A stretch of DNA of 64,000 nt from Ferruginibacter lapsinanis (GCF_020783315.1 NZ_CP086063.1:186001-250000), one strand, 5' to 3'. Positions 46,361 through 55,907 are shown, numbered from the stretch's first letter. Notes: generated by a model not told the origin, from the letters alone. Translations and numbers: made by a program.

Positions 46361-47677
46361 ATGCATCTATTACAACAATTGCTTTTTGCCGCCATCGCCA
46401 TTTTTGCCATCGGACTATTTACCAAAAACATATTACAAATACGCCGTAATATTTTATTAGGCAGAGATGAAGACCTCAGTGATAACAGATCCACCCGTTG
46501 GAAAAACTTATTGCTATTGGCATTAGGACAAAAGAAAATGTTTAAAAATCCATTAGTGGCGCTAATGCATTTAGTGATCTATGCAGGTTTTATCATTATC
46601 AATATAGAAGTACTTGAAATTGTTTTAGATGGCATTTTAGGCACACACAGATTATTCTTTCCTTATCTAGGCAATCTTTATACATTCTTAATTAACTTTT
46701 TTGAGATATTGGCATTTGGCGTAATTGTGGTATGTGTTGTTTTTTTAGCACGACGAAATATCATCAAACTAAAACGTTTTATCAGTAAAGACCTTAATGG
46801 CTGGCCTCGTAGTGATGCCAATTATATATTAATCACAGAGATCATTTTAATGTGCCTGTTTCTTACAATGAATAGCACAGACAGAGCTTTACAATACAGA
46901 GGTGTTGAGCATTATCATAGTACCGGCAGTTTTGTTTTTTCCGGAATGCTTGCCCCCTTATTCGCTCATTTTTCCACCGCAAGTTTGATCATGCTTGAAA
47001 GAAGTTGCTGGTGGCTCCATATCATAGGCATTTTAGCATTTTTAAATTATCTGCCATATAGTAAGCACTTACACATCATGCTGGCCTTCCCTAATAGTTA
47101 TTATGCCAGGTTGCAAGTGCCGGGAAAAATGGAAAATATGCAAAGCGTACAAAACGAAGTACTATATGCCATGCAACCCGAACTGGCTCCAACTAACGCA
47201 GAGGCACATACTATGAAATTCGGTGCTAAAGATATTTTTGATCTGAGCTGGAAAAACCTGCTCGATGCATACAGTTGCACAGAGTGTGGAAGATGCAGTG
47301 CCGCATGTCCGGCCAATCAAACAGGGAAATTATTATCCCCCAGGAAAATAATGATGGACACCAGGGACAGATTGGAAGCTGTAGGCAAAAACATCAATCT
47401 GAATAAAACGTTCGCTGATGATGGAAAGAATTTGTTCAGTCATATTACTACAGAAGAATTAAGAGCCTGCACTACCTGTAATGCATGTGTAGAGCAATGT
47501 CCCGTAAGCATTAGTCCGCTTGACATCATTATACAATTACGCCGCAGCCTGATCATGGAAGACAGCAATGCGCCCCAGGAATGGAACACCATGTTTGGCA
47601 ACATTGAAAACAATTTTGCTCCCTGGAAATTTAGTCCGGATGACAGAGACAAATGGACAGAAGAATTAAACAATTGA
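46361..47677 (+). CDS. Membrane-bound 4Fe-4S dicluster protein (HdrC/GlpC-like)
   Basis: A 438-aa protein with an N-terminal membrane domain of four or five helices (residues about 3-240) and a C-terminal ferredoxin-like region with two clusters: CTECGRCSAACPAN and CTTCNACVEQCPVS. It would pass electrons between the quinone pool and a cytoplasmic partner. In related genomes the CCG-domain partner is often adjacent; here such a gene is at 55131, 7.5 kb away. The ATG start has an A/T-rich leader. Its exact pathway (for example lactate or glycerol-3-phosphate oxidation) is not determined by sequence. Confidence 0.92.
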   Translation: MHLLQQLLFAAIAIFAIGLFTKNILQIRRNILLGRDEDLSDNRSTRWKNLLLLALGQKKMFKNPLVALMHLVIYAGFIIINIEVLEIVLDGILGTHRLFFPYLGNLYTFLINFFEILAFGVIVVCVVFLARRNIIKLKRFISKDLNGWPRSDANYILITEIILMCLFLTMNSTDRALQYRGVEHYHSTGSFVFSGMLAPLFAHFSTASLIMLERSCWWLHIIGILAFLNYLPYSKHLHIMLAFPNSYYARLQVPGKMENMQSVQNEVLYAMQPELAPTNAEAHTMKFGAKDIFDLSWKNLLDAYSCTECGRCSAACPANQTGKLLSPRKIMMDTRDRLEAVGKNINLNKTFADDGKNLFSHITTEELRACTTCNACVEQCPVSISPLDIIIQLRRSLIMEDSNAPQEWNTMFGNIENNFAPWKFSPDDRDKWTEELNN

Positions 47678-47680
47678 TCG

Positions 47681-47952
47681 ATGTATGTATTTTACATTCT
47701 GGCGCCGATTTATATTATCCTTTCTATTCTGTATTCCCGGCACGAAGGAAGAAAAAGGCCACGGGTTTTATAGGTACACTATTATTGATCCTTTTAATTC
47801 CGTTCATTGGTTACTGGATCGTTGAGTTACTATCTAATAAAAAGGCCAAGGGCTGCAATTGGTGTGGCAACAAATACAATGAGGCAGAATATTGCGGATT
47901 ATGTGGCAAAAATGAAGCCGGAGAAACAAGACCTGGATTTAAGCAAACCTGA
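47681..47952 (+). CDS. Small membrane zinc-ribbon protein, probably frameshifted
   Basis: Two overlapping frames together encode one plausible small protein. The ATG at 47681, 3 nt after the Fe-S gene stop, reads MYVFYILAPIYIILSILYSR, a membrane helix, then stops at 47773. The frame that ends at 47952 gives GFIGTLLLILLIPFIGYWIVE, a second helix, followed by a CxxC...CxxC zinc-ribbon (GCNWCGNKYNEAEYCGLCG). They join at a run of five A (near 47752), where one extra A would fuse them. The frame of the second part is open upstream from an ATG at 47653 that overlaps the Fe-S gene, but that N-terminus looks unnatural. A sequencing error, a real frameshift mutation or programmed slippage are all possible. 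Confidence 0.6.
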
Positions 47953-48007
47953 TACCCTATTGCATTTCACATATAATTTTATTATTTTTCTTATTTAAAC
48001 TAAGAGT

Positions 48008-49756
48008 ATGAAAAGCAAAATATTTTTTGCAACAGCGCTGGTTACTGTTGTATTAATAGCAGGTTTTAGATATGCTAATAAAGTGCATCAACCAACACTC
48101 CAACACATTTCCAGAGAAAATATATTTAAGAACAAATTAGTTATACAATGTTCACCTGATTGGGCACATATAAATGAAGACAGTCTTGCTAATGGAATTG
48201 GCATGTTACCCGGCTGGGGTAATTATCGTTGGTACATCAGCACAAAAAATGACAGCGCTCAATTTTATTTTAATCAAGGCATTAACATGTATTATGCCTT
48301 TCATATTATTGAATCAATGGCTTCATTTAAAAAAGCACAAAGATTTGATAACAACAATGCAATGATATATTGGGCGCAGGCTTTGGCCTACGGCCCCAAC
48401 ATTAATGACTTTGCTTATGCGGCTACACCCGAAGCTTTTGCAGCAGCACAAAAAGCACTTTCATTAAAAAATAATTGCACTGCTAAAGAGAAAGCATTGA
48501 TTGAAGCAATGGCGGTCAGATATACGTCAGACAGCACTTTCAGCAGAGCATCCTTAAATCAATTATATGCAGATGCAATGAAAAAATATTACCACCAATT
48601 TAAACAGGATGCAGATATTGCTGCTCTGTACGCAGATGCAATGATGCTACAGCATCCATGGGATTACTGGAAACATAATGGAACGCCGGAGCCATGGACT
48701 CCTGAGATATTATCCGTGCTGGAAGGTATTTTAAAAACTCATCCTCTTCATCCGGGGGCAAATCATTACTATATCCATTCTATAGAAGCATCTCCAAATC
48801 CACAGAAAGCAATGGCAAGTGCAGACAGGTTGGGAAAATTAATGCCTGGTGTTTCTCACATGATACATATGCCATCACATATTTATATCAGAAGTGGAAA
48901 ATATAAAGAAGGTATTAAAGTAAATGAGATGTCTGTAAAAGGATATAATACTTACCTGGCATTGTACCCCGATGTACAAAATAATGTTCCGCTTTATTTG
49001 ATACACAATTTGCACATGCAAAGCAGTTGTGCTATGATGAGAAGTAATTATCAATACAGCAACAAAAGTTCTATCGAAGCTCAACAAAGTTTTGACACCA
49101 GCTTTATGTCATTACAGCAACCGTTAGGCAACTTTATACAATACATATACATGACTCCCGTTATAAATAATGTACGCTTTGGCAAATGGGATAGTATACT
49201 AAACACCAAGGCCCCTCAGGAACATCATATCTATGCTAACACCTTGTGGCATTGGGCCAGAGGCATGGCACAAGCAAGAAAAGGAAATATCAACGAAGCA
49301 AAGAATGAATTAAAAATTGTACAGGAAAAAATGAAAGCGCCAGACATGCAGGTAGTAATGGAACCATTTAATTCTCCTTTCAGTGCAATGAAAGTTGCAG
49401 AAAAAATATTAGCAGGTGTGATTGCAGAACAAGAAAATAATTTCAGCGAAGCAACAAAATTATTGACAGCTGCTGCTGCCAATGAAGATGCATTAATTTA
49501 TGATGAACCTAAAGACTGGTTGCTCCCCGCCAGAGAATATTTGGGCAATGTGCTACTGAAAGCAGGTAACCCAGCCAGGGCTGCAATTGTTTTTAAAGAA
49601 GACCTGAAGGAAAACCCTAACAATCATTGGGCTTTATATGGTTTATATCAGTCACTCATCAAACAGAAAAAAAATACTGAAGCAGCCATTATAAAGAAAC
49701 AGTTTGATAAAGCTTTTGAAGGAAACGATATTCCCAAAGGTCAAGCTGTTTTTTAA
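48008..49756 (+). CDS. Exported TPR-rich protein
   Basis: A 582-aa protein with an N-terminal signal anchor or signal peptide (residues 1-20). Several TPR-like helical pairs are seen, for example SAQFYFNQGINMYYAFHIIESMASFKKAQ at about 85-115 and EYLGNVLLKAGNPARAAIVF near the end. A His-rich segment (SHMIHMPSHIYIRSGKYKEG) lies in the middle. No catalytic motif is assigned. It lies 55 nt downstream of the small zinc-ribbon gene. Homologous single-gene proteins occur in Bacteroidota; the function is not known. Confidence 0.85.
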   Translation: MKSKIFFATALVTVVLIAGFRYANKVHQPTLQHISRENIFKNKLVIQCSPDWAHINEDSLANGIGMLPGWGNYRWYISTKNDSAQFYFNQGINMYYAFHIIESMASFKKAQRFDNNNAMIYWAQALAYGPNINDFAYAATPEAFAAAQKALSLKNNCTAKEKALIEAMAVRYTSDSTFSRASLNQLYADAMKKYYHQFKQDADIAALYADAMMLQHPWDYWKHNGTPEPWTPEILSVLEGILKTHPLHPGANHYYIHSIEASPNPQKAMASADRLGKLMPGVSHMIHMPSHIYIRSGKYKEGIKVNEMSVKGYNTYLALYPDVQNNVPLYLIHNLHMQSSCAMMRSNYQYSNKSSIEAQQSFDTSFMSLQQPLGNFIQYIYMTPVINNVRFGKWDSILNTKAPQEHHIYANTLWHWARGMAQARKGNINEAKNELKIVQEKMKAPDMQVVMEPFNSPFSAMKVAEKILAGVIAEQENNFSEATKLLTAAAANEDALIYDEPKDWLLPAREYLGNVLLKAGNPARAAIVFKEDLKENPNNHWALYGLYQSLIKQKKNTEAAIIKKQFDKAFEGNDIPKGQAVF

Positions 49757-49773
49757 AAAATAACAGATACAAA

Positions 49774-49803
49774 AGCAGAGAGATCAATAATGATCTCTCT
49801 GCT
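49774..49803. terminator. Hairpin between convergent genes
   Basis: AGCAGAGAGATCA (49774-49786) pairs with TGATCTCTCTGCT (49791-49803) around ATAA. The stem is 13 bp and perfect. T-runs are weak, but it lies between two convergent genes and can serve both. Confidence 0.65.
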
Positions 49804-49819
49804 ATATTATTCATTAACA

Positions 49820-50539
49820 TTAATACGTTTCTACAACATTATAGAAGAATGCTTTAGGCTCTCCTTCTACGCCGGCTTTCGCCATTTTTTCTTTCAGATC
49901 TGCAGATTTAAAAAATGCTTTCGCTTTTGCCATATCTGTAATAGCACAAACAACGGTTACAATATGATTATCGTCAATACTATACCCTACGGCTCTGTCA
50001 ACAAGACCAGCATCTGTTCTGGCTTGCTTATGACTATCAAATTCTTTTTTCCAGGCATCCCAATCTTTTACTTTATGTGTCATTATTACCCGGCTGGTTA
50101 TTGAATTGGTAGTTGTATCAAGCATCACCACATTATAAAATGTCATTGAAGGTGCTCCTATTACTCCGGCCTTCCCCATTTTAGCTTTCAGTTCGGGTGA
50201 AGCAGCAAATGCTTTTGCCTGGGCAGTGTCAGGCATCCTGAATGCTATTAATACCATATTTGAATCATCCATCCCTCTGCCCAAAGTAAACTTGGTTAAG
50301 CTATGTGCTTTTTGTGCAGAATCATCGCTGTCAAAGATTGGTTTCCACTTGGCATAATTTGCTACTTTATGAATAACGATCAACGTGTTTCCCGGCTTAG
50401 TGGCCACCGGTTCCATCTTGTTAGCAGTTGTATCCATGGTATTCTCTTTCTCTTTATTTCCGCCCGAATTACAGGCAGAAAATGCAAGCAGTGTACAAGC
50501 AGCAATAATTGCAGCCGCAAAAAAATTGTTTGGTTTCAT
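49820..50539 (-). CDS. Lipoprotein with two ABM/dimeric alpha-beta barrel repeats
   Basis: A 239-aa lipoprotein with lipobox LLAFSAC (C23). Two homologous halves each have the pattern of a small ferredoxin-like (dimeric alpha-beta barrel) domain: VIHKVANYAKWKPIFDS at about 55-70 and MTHKVKDWDAWKKEFDSH at about 155-170, each followed by an AKAFxxSxxLKxKMxKAGV helix. Such folds occur in monooxygenase-like (ABM) proteins. No catalytic residue is assigned. It stands alone and converges with the TPR gene. Confidence 0.85.
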   Translation of the reverse strand: MKPNNFFAAAIIAACTLLAFSACNSGGNKEKENTMDTTANKMEPVATKPGNTLIVIHKVANYAKWKPIFDSDDSAQKAHSLTKFTLGRGMDDSNMVLIAFRMPDTAQAKAFAASPELKAKMGKAGVIGAPSMTFYNVVMLDTTTNSITSRVIMTHKVKDWDAWKKEFDSHKQARTDAGLVDRAVGYSIDDNHIVTVVCAITDMAKAKAFFKSADLKEKMAKAGVEGEPKAFFYNVVETY

Positions 50540-50738
50540 TTGTAATATGTTTTAAGATGAATAATAATGTATTCATCGGGCAAAGACAATCGATTTAAAC
50601 AAGGAAGGATGTACGTTAAATATACCATTAATAAACCGGGAATGCAAGCAACCAGACTGAATTTTTATCCCAAAAGCCTGTGCCGGATTTAATAAATTTA
50701 TTATCTTTAAAATCAACTTTCATCAAAACAAAAATCAT

Positions 50739-51278
50739 ATGAAAATTCTTAAAAGAATATTTATTGGCATACTTGTACTTTTTGCATTGCTTTTGATCGT
50801 TGCATTATTTGTAAAAAAAGAATATACGGTTGAACGTGAAGTAACAATAGCCAAACCCAAACAAGAAGTTTTTAATTATATCAAATTACTCAAAAACCAA
50901 AGCAATTATAGTGTATGGGTAAAAATGGACCCCAATGCTAAAATGGAATATAAAGGCACCGATGGAACAGTTGGCTTTGTTTCATCCTGGGATAGCGAAA
51001 ATAAAAATGTTGGAAAAGGTGAGCAGGAAATAAAACAAATAACAGAAGGAGAACGCCTCGATCTTAGTTTGCATTTTATAAAACCTTTTGAAGGTTTTGC
51101 CGATGCTTATATGACGACTGCCGCTATAGATTCAAACCAAACAAAAGTGAAATGGGGATTTCATAATAAAATGAAATACCCACTCAATATTATATGCCTT
51201 TTCATGAATGTAGAAAAAATGATCGGCAAAGATCTTGGTGATGGATTAAATAATTTAAAAGTGGTGTTAGAAAAATAA
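50739..51278 (+). CDS. SRPBCC-fold protein with membrane anchor
   Basis: A 179-aa protein with an N-terminal transmembrane segment (residues 6-25, IFIGILVLFALLLIVALFV) and a START/SRPBCC (polyketide cyclase-like) domain at about 30-179, including VEREVTIAKPKQEVFNYI. It is typical of small Bacteroidota SRPBCC proteins of unknown ligand. TATCTTTA, one mismatch from a -7 box, lies 30 nt upstream. A terminator follows. Confidence 0.88.
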   Translation: MKILKRIFIGILVLFALLLIVALFVKKEYTVEREVTIAKPKQEVFNYIKLLKNQSNYSVWVKMDPNAKMEYKGTDGTVGFVSSWDSENKNVGKGEQEIKQITEGERLDLSLHFIKPFEGFADAYMTTAAIDSNQTKVKWGFHNKMKYPLNIICLFMNVEKMIGKDLGDGLNNLKVVLEK

Positions 51279-51298
51279 AGGCCGCACAAATAACTTTT

Positions 51299-51327
51299 AA
51301 AGCCTTCATTAAACCGGAGGCTTTTTT
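51299..51327 (+). terminator. Rho-independent terminator after the SRPBCC gene
   Basis: AAAGCCT (51299-51305) pairs with AGGCTTT (51318-51324) and is followed by T residues. It separates the SRPBCC gene from the MATE exporter. Confidence 0.75.
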
Positions 51328-51347
51328 AATAACCAGCATTACATAAA

Positions 51348-52745
51348 ATGGGTACATCAGAAAACAGCATTACACTCAAAACTATATTTTCCGTTATCAA
51401 ACAATCATTGAACGGAGAGCAACAGGATTACACACAGGGCAGCATCCGCAAAGCAGTGTTCTTACTGGCTATCCCGATGATACTCGAATTGAGTTTAGAA
51501 AGTGTATTTGCCGTGGTAGATATTTTCTTCGTAAGTAAACTCGGACAAAACGCGATAGCCACAGTTGGCCTAACAGAATCTGTGATCACAATAGTGTATT
51601 CTGTTGCAATCGGTTTAAGTGTTGCTGCCACCGCTATTGTTGCCAGAAGGATCGGAGAAAAGAATCCTGAAGCTGCCGCACATGCCGGCGCACAGTCTTT
51701 GATCGTGGCAATGGTCATTTCAGTGTTGACCAGTCTTGCCGGAATAATATTTGCCGAAAACATTTTATCATTGATGGGGGCAAGTAAAGAAGTGGTTCAT
51801 GAAGGAGCCATATTCACACGTATCATGTTTGGCGGCAGCCTGGTCATCATGTTATTATTTCTGATCAACGGTATTTTCAGAGGTGCAGGCGACGCCGAAA
51901 TGGCAATGAAAAGCCTGTGGATAGCCAGTGGTGTTAATATTATTTTATGTCCTATCCTTATTCATTTCATGGGTTTAAAAGGTGCAGCCGTTGCTACAGT
52001 CATTGGCAGAAGTTCTGGTGTATTATACCAGTGTTATCATTTATTTAAAGGAAGCGGCATTATAAAATTCAAGAAAGAACATGTTGCATTTGACATCCCT
52101 ATTATAAGATCTTTGATCAATATTGCATGGCCCGCCACTTTCCAATTCATCATCGCAAGCGGAAGCTGGATCATATTAGCAAGACTGGTAGCTGAAACCG
52201 GTGGCACTACAGCTTCTGCAGGTTACCAGATAGCTATACGAAATGTTGTTTTCTTTATTTTACCTGCATGGGGATTGAGTAATGCGGCAGCAACACTGGT
52301 GGGGCAAAACCTTGGTGCCAAAGAGATACACAGAGCTGAACAAAGCGTATTAATAACAGCCAAGTACAACGCCATCTTCATGAGCTTTGTGATGTTGCTG
52401 TTTGTTTTTTGTTCAAACTTTATCATTCGTCTTTTTACAAATGATGATAACGTAGTGCGATACGGAGCCAGGGCATTACAGATAATTGGATCAGGCTATA
52501 TCTTTTACGGCATTGCTATGGTGATGACACAAGCCTTAAATGGTGCCGGCGATACTAAAACTCCCACCCTTATCAACCTCGTTGGGTTTTGGTTTTTTCA
52601 GATACCTCTGGCATATTTCCTGGCACAAGGACTTGATATGAAAACAACCGGCGCTTTTATAGCTGTACCGGTTGCTGAAACTTTTATTGCATTGATTGCA
52701 TGGTATTATTTTAAAAAGGGCAAATGGAAAGAAGTGAAAGTCTGA
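51348..52745 (+). CDS. MATE family efflux transporter
   Basis: A 465-aa multidrug/toxin extrusion transporter with 12 helices. The first ~35 residues are a soluble extension before the first helix. MATE features include repeated GLSVAATAIVARRIGEKNPE-type loops (TM3) and the symmetrical GLSNAAATLVGQNLGAKE in the second half. It would export cationic compounds by sodium or proton antiport. It stands alone after a terminator; no regulator is adjacent. Confidence 0.94.
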   Translation: MGTSENSITLKTIFSVIKQSLNGEQQDYTQGSIRKAVFLLAIPMILELSLESVFAVVDIFFVSKLGQNAIATVGLTESVITIVYSVAIGLSVAATAIVARRIGEKNPEAAAHAGAQSLIVAMVISVLTSLAGIIFAENILSLMGASKEVVHEGAIFTRIMFGGSLVIMLLFLINGIFRGAGDAEMAMKSLWIASGVNIILCPILIHFMGLKGAAVATVIGRSSGVLYQCYHLFKGSGIIKFKKEHVAFDIPIIRSLINIAWPATFQFIIASGSWIILARLVAETGGTTASAGYQIAIRNVVFFILPAWGLSNAAATLVGQNLGAKEIHRAEQSVLITAKYNAIFMSFVMLLFVFCSNFIIRLFTNDDNVVRYGARALQIIGSGYIFYGIAMVMTQALNGAGDTKTPTLINLVGFWFFQIPLAYFLAQGLDMKTTGAFIAVPVAETFIALIAWYYFKKGKWKEVKV

Positions 52746-52808
52746 TACATGAATAATATTCCAATCTTTTAATGGGTGTAATCAGTACTTACATTTTGTG
52801 CTGGTATA

Positions 52809-53303
52809 TTATCCCTCATCTGCCGTAGGGCCATACATACCCGGCACTGGTATATCCAACAAACGCAGATAAACAGAAAGCTGTCCTCTGTGATGTATCA
52901 TATGACTAAAAGCCCAGGCACGTATGGCCACTTTCTTTGGCAACTGATATAATATCTGATCACCATTTCTTACCGTCCATATCGCATCTAATTCTTCAAG
53001 GCTTACCTGCTCAAGATCCTGCAATGCTTTATCAAGATTATCCTGAAACACTTTCAGCAATTCCTCTGTAGAGGTAGCCGCTACAGTAGGTGTATAATTT
53101 GCAGCAAAATCATAATCAGAGATATGAATGACCCTGGATATCCAATGTGTATTTTCCGCAACATGAGTAGCCAGTCTGCCGATAGGTGCTGATTTTTCGT
53201 GCGGCTTCCAATCTTTTTTATCAAATGGAATTCTTTCCAGAATTTTTTTCGTTGCATCAGATTCACGCTTTAGTTCACTGATGTAGCCAGTTTTAATAGA
53301 CAT
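52809..53303 (-). CDS. DinB family protein
   Basis: A 164-aa four-helix-bundle DinB/YfiT-type protein. Candidate metal ligands are histidines in LATHVAENTHWI and in HMIHHRGQL. Family members act as thiol or other transferases; the substrate is not known here. It is the third gene of a leftward unit after ATP-grasp and LysE genes, 11 nt from the latter. Confidence 0.9.
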   Translation of the reverse strand: MSIKTGYISELKRESDATKKILERIPFDKKDWKPHEKSAPIGRLATHVAENTHWISRVIHISDYDFAANYTPTVAATSTEELLKVFQDNLDKALQDLEQVSLEELDAIWTVRNGDQILYQLPKKVAIRAWAFSHMIHHRGQLSVYLRLLDIPVPGMYGPTADEG

Positions 53304-53314
53304 ATATTTTTATT

Positions 53315-53980
53315 TTAAGATTCAGGATGAGTAAATTTTGAAACACCATCTTTATGCCGCAACATTTTTATCAGTTGCACCAATGCTGTAAAAACAAATA
53401 TTCCACCAACCACCCAATTTAAATATTGCTGACTGTTCTCAATCCGCTCTACGATCCATTTTCCGCCGAAGATAAAGATACAGGTGCCTAAAAAAGCGCC
53501 TATGCCGATACCTAATATATAACTATTGTATTGTGCCGGTTTAGGTTCCAGCACTTTTTTAGTAAACAACACTGTACTCCAGCCAAACCAAAAAATAACA
53601 ACGATCGGGTTAATAGCACACATGAACATTCCTAGTAAAAACCGATGCATGTTATTATTCAGCATGATATTCTTGCTGTTGCCACCGCCTTTTATTGCAG
53701 CAATAAAACTACCTGCAGCCAATGCCAGGATAATACCAAGTGTGATCCACTCCATTATCTTCATCAGTTTCGCTTGTTTCCTGATCCAATCAATCCCTAT
53801 CAATGATATTCTTACATAGGTCATTTCAACGATCATAGACCCCAACGAGAACCACAGCGCATCCGTCACACTTTCCTGTATGCCGATCTGCATCGCAGCT
53901 ACATTGAGTGTACCCAACGGCAATGAGCCTAAAAAGCTGATCAATAATCCCCAGAAAAATACTTTTATTATTTTAATCAT
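53315..53980 (-). CDS. LysE family translocator
   Basis: A 221-aa membrane exporter of the LysE/RhtB superfamily with about six helices. The N-terminal GSLPLGTLNVAAMQIGI motif is characteristic. It probably exports an amino acid or related metabolite. Its ATG overlaps the ATP-grasp gene's stop as TAATG, which couples their translation. Confidence 0.9.
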   Translation of the reverse strand: MIKIIKVFFWGLLISFLGSLPLGTLNVAAMQIGIQESVTDALWFSLGSMIVEMTYVRISLIGIDWIRKQAKLMKIMEWITLGIILALAAGSFIAAIKGGGNSKNIMLNNNMHRFLLGMFMCAINPIVVIFWFGWSTVLFTKKVLEPKPAQYNSYILGIGIGAFLGTCIFIFGGKWIVERIENSQQYLNWVVGGIFVFTALVQLIKMLRHKDGVSKFTHPES

Positions 53981-55029
53981 TACTCAATTGTTGCATCAAC
54001 GGCTTTCATATCCACCATTAATTGTCTTGTATAGGTAAGAAATTTTCTTCCTTTTTGCAAACCCCATGGTTTTACTCCCTGCGAAGCATTGTATTTACTG
54101 ATAGTATAAAGTGCTCTCCAGTGTTTGATAATTTCCTTATATGCACCCATCAATGTATAACCGGTATCATAAAAATGATTCGGCTCTGCACCACAACCAT
54201 TGTATTCAAGGATAGTAAAATTTTTTCCAGCCTTCAGGTCTTCCACACTCGTACACATTATATCATATCTGCCATAAAAAAAGTCATTGATATCCAGGCT
54301 TATCTTATCAAACACTTTCACCAGCTTGTCATCAATATGTTCTTTCAGATCAATGAACTGTGCCCCACGGTTATGATTAGCTGCGTAACTCAGTTTATAC
54401 ACTTCACCTGCAGCAATAACAATATGCCAGTTATCGGCATGTTTGATCTTCATTGCTTCAAAATGTTTATCCCCTTTAGGATGATGCTTTACTAATTCTT
54501 CCAACGTATGTTTACCATCACCAATTACCTGCAAAGGGATCTTATGTAAAAAGCCAGTCACCGTTCCTGTAGTATCTTTTGGATGCCTGATGTAAAAAAC
54601 ACTTACCTCCATCGGGTAGTGCACAAGCTGTTGCACAATATATTCCCAAGGCATTTTAGCATGATAACTTTTCAGTGCTTCTTCCGAATCAATTTTCCTC
54701 AATAAGATACCTTGTCCGCCAACTTCGGGCTTTACAATAAACGGATAAATAATCTGATATTGCTTCAGTTTTATTTTGATGCCATCAAAGTCATCTCCCG
54801 GCATCACATTAAAAGTAGTAGGATATAATTCTTTGGGCAGCAGGTCATACATTTCCTTTTTAGGCTCTCCTTCCATGCCGCCAAAAGTAAGTTTAGGATT
54901 GCTTGGTGTAAAAAACCAAACAGCTCTCGATTTGATAATATACCACAACCAAAAAATGGAGATCGGCGTATATAGGATTTTAAATGGCCAGGCTTCCCAA
55001 TTCGTTATTTTATGGAATAGATTTTTCAT
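53980..55029 (-). CDS. ATP-grasp family protein (D-alanine ligase-like)
   Basis: A 349-aa protein of the ATP-grasp fold. FIVKPEVGGQGILLRK contains the ATP-binding lysine; the C-terminal half has GRYDIMCTSVEDLKAG and FTILEYNGCGAEPNHFYD, which form the metal site. The substrate cannot be named; it resembles unassigned ligases with similarity to D-Ala-D-Ala ligase. The ATG at 55029 is preferred, since the longer frame crosses the TATTTTTG promoter box at 55037-55044. It is the first gene of the ATP-grasp/LysE/DinB unit; a metabolite may be made and exported. Confidence 0.85.
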   Translation of the reverse strand: MKNLFHKITNWEAWPFKILYTPISIFWLWYIIKSRAVWFFTPSNPKLTFGGMEGEPKKEMYDLLPKELYPTTFNVMPGDDFDGIKIKLKQYQIIYPFIVKPEVGGQGILLRKIDSEEALKSYHAKMPWEYIVQQLVHYPMEVSVFYIRHPKDTTGTVTGFLHKIPLQVIGDGKHTLEELVKHHPKGDKHFEAMKIKHADNWHIVIAAGEVYKLSYAANHNRGAQFIDLKEHIDDKLVKVFDKISLDINDFFYGRYDIMCTSVEDLKAGKNFTILEYNGCGAEPNHFYDTGYTLMGAYKEIIKHWRALYTISKYNASQGVKPWGLQKGRKFLTYTRQLMVDMKAVDATIE

Positions 55030-55036
55030 CAAGTCG

Positions 55037-55044
55037 CAAAAATA
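55037..55044 (-). promoter_or_regulatory. -7 box of the ATP-grasp operon
   Basis: The minus strand reads TATTTTTG (55037-55044), 7 nt before the chosen ATG. The -33 position is weak. This box decides the start codon of the ATP-grasp gene. Confidence 0.5.
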
Positions 55045-55130
55045 ACACCTTATAATCAAAACTAATCCGTGAAGTTTGTCATACAAAAAATAATACCCTA
55101 AATTACAGATAGAATCAACACCAGATTGCC

Positions 55131-55907
55131 ATGCATGTACCAACTATGTCTGAAATGTCAGCTGCCGGAAACAGTCCCGAAGTACTATTTTGGGTAGGCT
55201 GTGCCGGGAGTTTTGATCAACGGGCACAAAAGATCACCAAAGCATTTGTTACCATTCTTGATAAAGTAAAGATCAGTTACGCCATTTTGGGGAAAGAAGA
55301 AATGTGTACGGGTGACCCTGCCAGGCGTGCCGGCAATGAGTTTATGTTTCAAATGATGGCCTATCAAAATATTCAAATATTGAATGGATATGGCATCAAA
55401 AAAATTGTTACTGCCTGCCCTCATTGTTTCAATACATTAAAAAACGAATACCCCGAGTTGGGGGGCACATATGAAGTTATTCATCATACCACTTTTTTAC
55501 AGCAGCTCATCGACGAAGGAAGAATAATCATGAAAGAAGGAGGTGATTTTAAAGGGAAAAAGATCACCTATCACGATAGCTGTTATCTTGGCCGGTCGAA
55601 TAATATTTATGAAGCACCCCGTAAAGTGTTGGAAGCCATGGATGTAGAATTGGTGGAAATGAAACGTTGCAAAAGCAACGGGCTTTGTTGTGGTGCCGGC
55701 GGTGCACAAATGTTTAAAGAAGAAGAAAAAGGAGATATCCGTATCAACCAGGAAAGAACAAAAGATGCATTGGAAACAGGTGCTACCATTATCGCCTCTG
55801 CCTGCCCATTTTGCAATACCATGATGACTGATGGGGTAAAAAACAGCAATAAAGAAGATGATATAAAAGTTTTAGACATTGCTGAGTTAATTGCCGCATC
55901 TATTTAA
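55131..55907 (+). CDS. CCG-domain Fe-S protein (HdrB/GlpC-like)
   Basis: A 258-aa protein with two CCG domains. In the first, FWVGCAGSFDQRA, EEMCTGDPARRAG and ACPHCFNTL hold the cysteines; in the second, DSCYLGRSNNIY, LCCGAGGAQMF and ACPFCNTMM do. The domains bind Fe-S clusters and act in electron transfer, as in HdrB, GlpC and LutA. The partner is probably the membrane dicluster protein at 46361. The start could be the ATG at 55131 or internal ATGs at 55146 and 55155; the outer one is used. The gene is followed by a 170-aa conserved protein after 12 nt. Confidence 0.9.
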   Translation: MHVPTMSEMSAAGNSPEVLFWVGCAGSFDQRAQKITKAFVTILDKVKISYAILGKEEMCTGDPARRAGNEFMFQMMAYQNIQILNGYGIKKIVTACPHCFNTLKNEYPELGGTYEVIHHTTFLQQLIDEGRIIMKEGGDFKGKKITYHDSCYLGRSNNIYEAPRKVLEAMDVELVEMKRCKSNGLCCGAGGAQMFKEEEKGDIRINQERTKDALETGATIIASACPFCNTMMTDGVKNSNKEDDIKVLDIAELIAASI

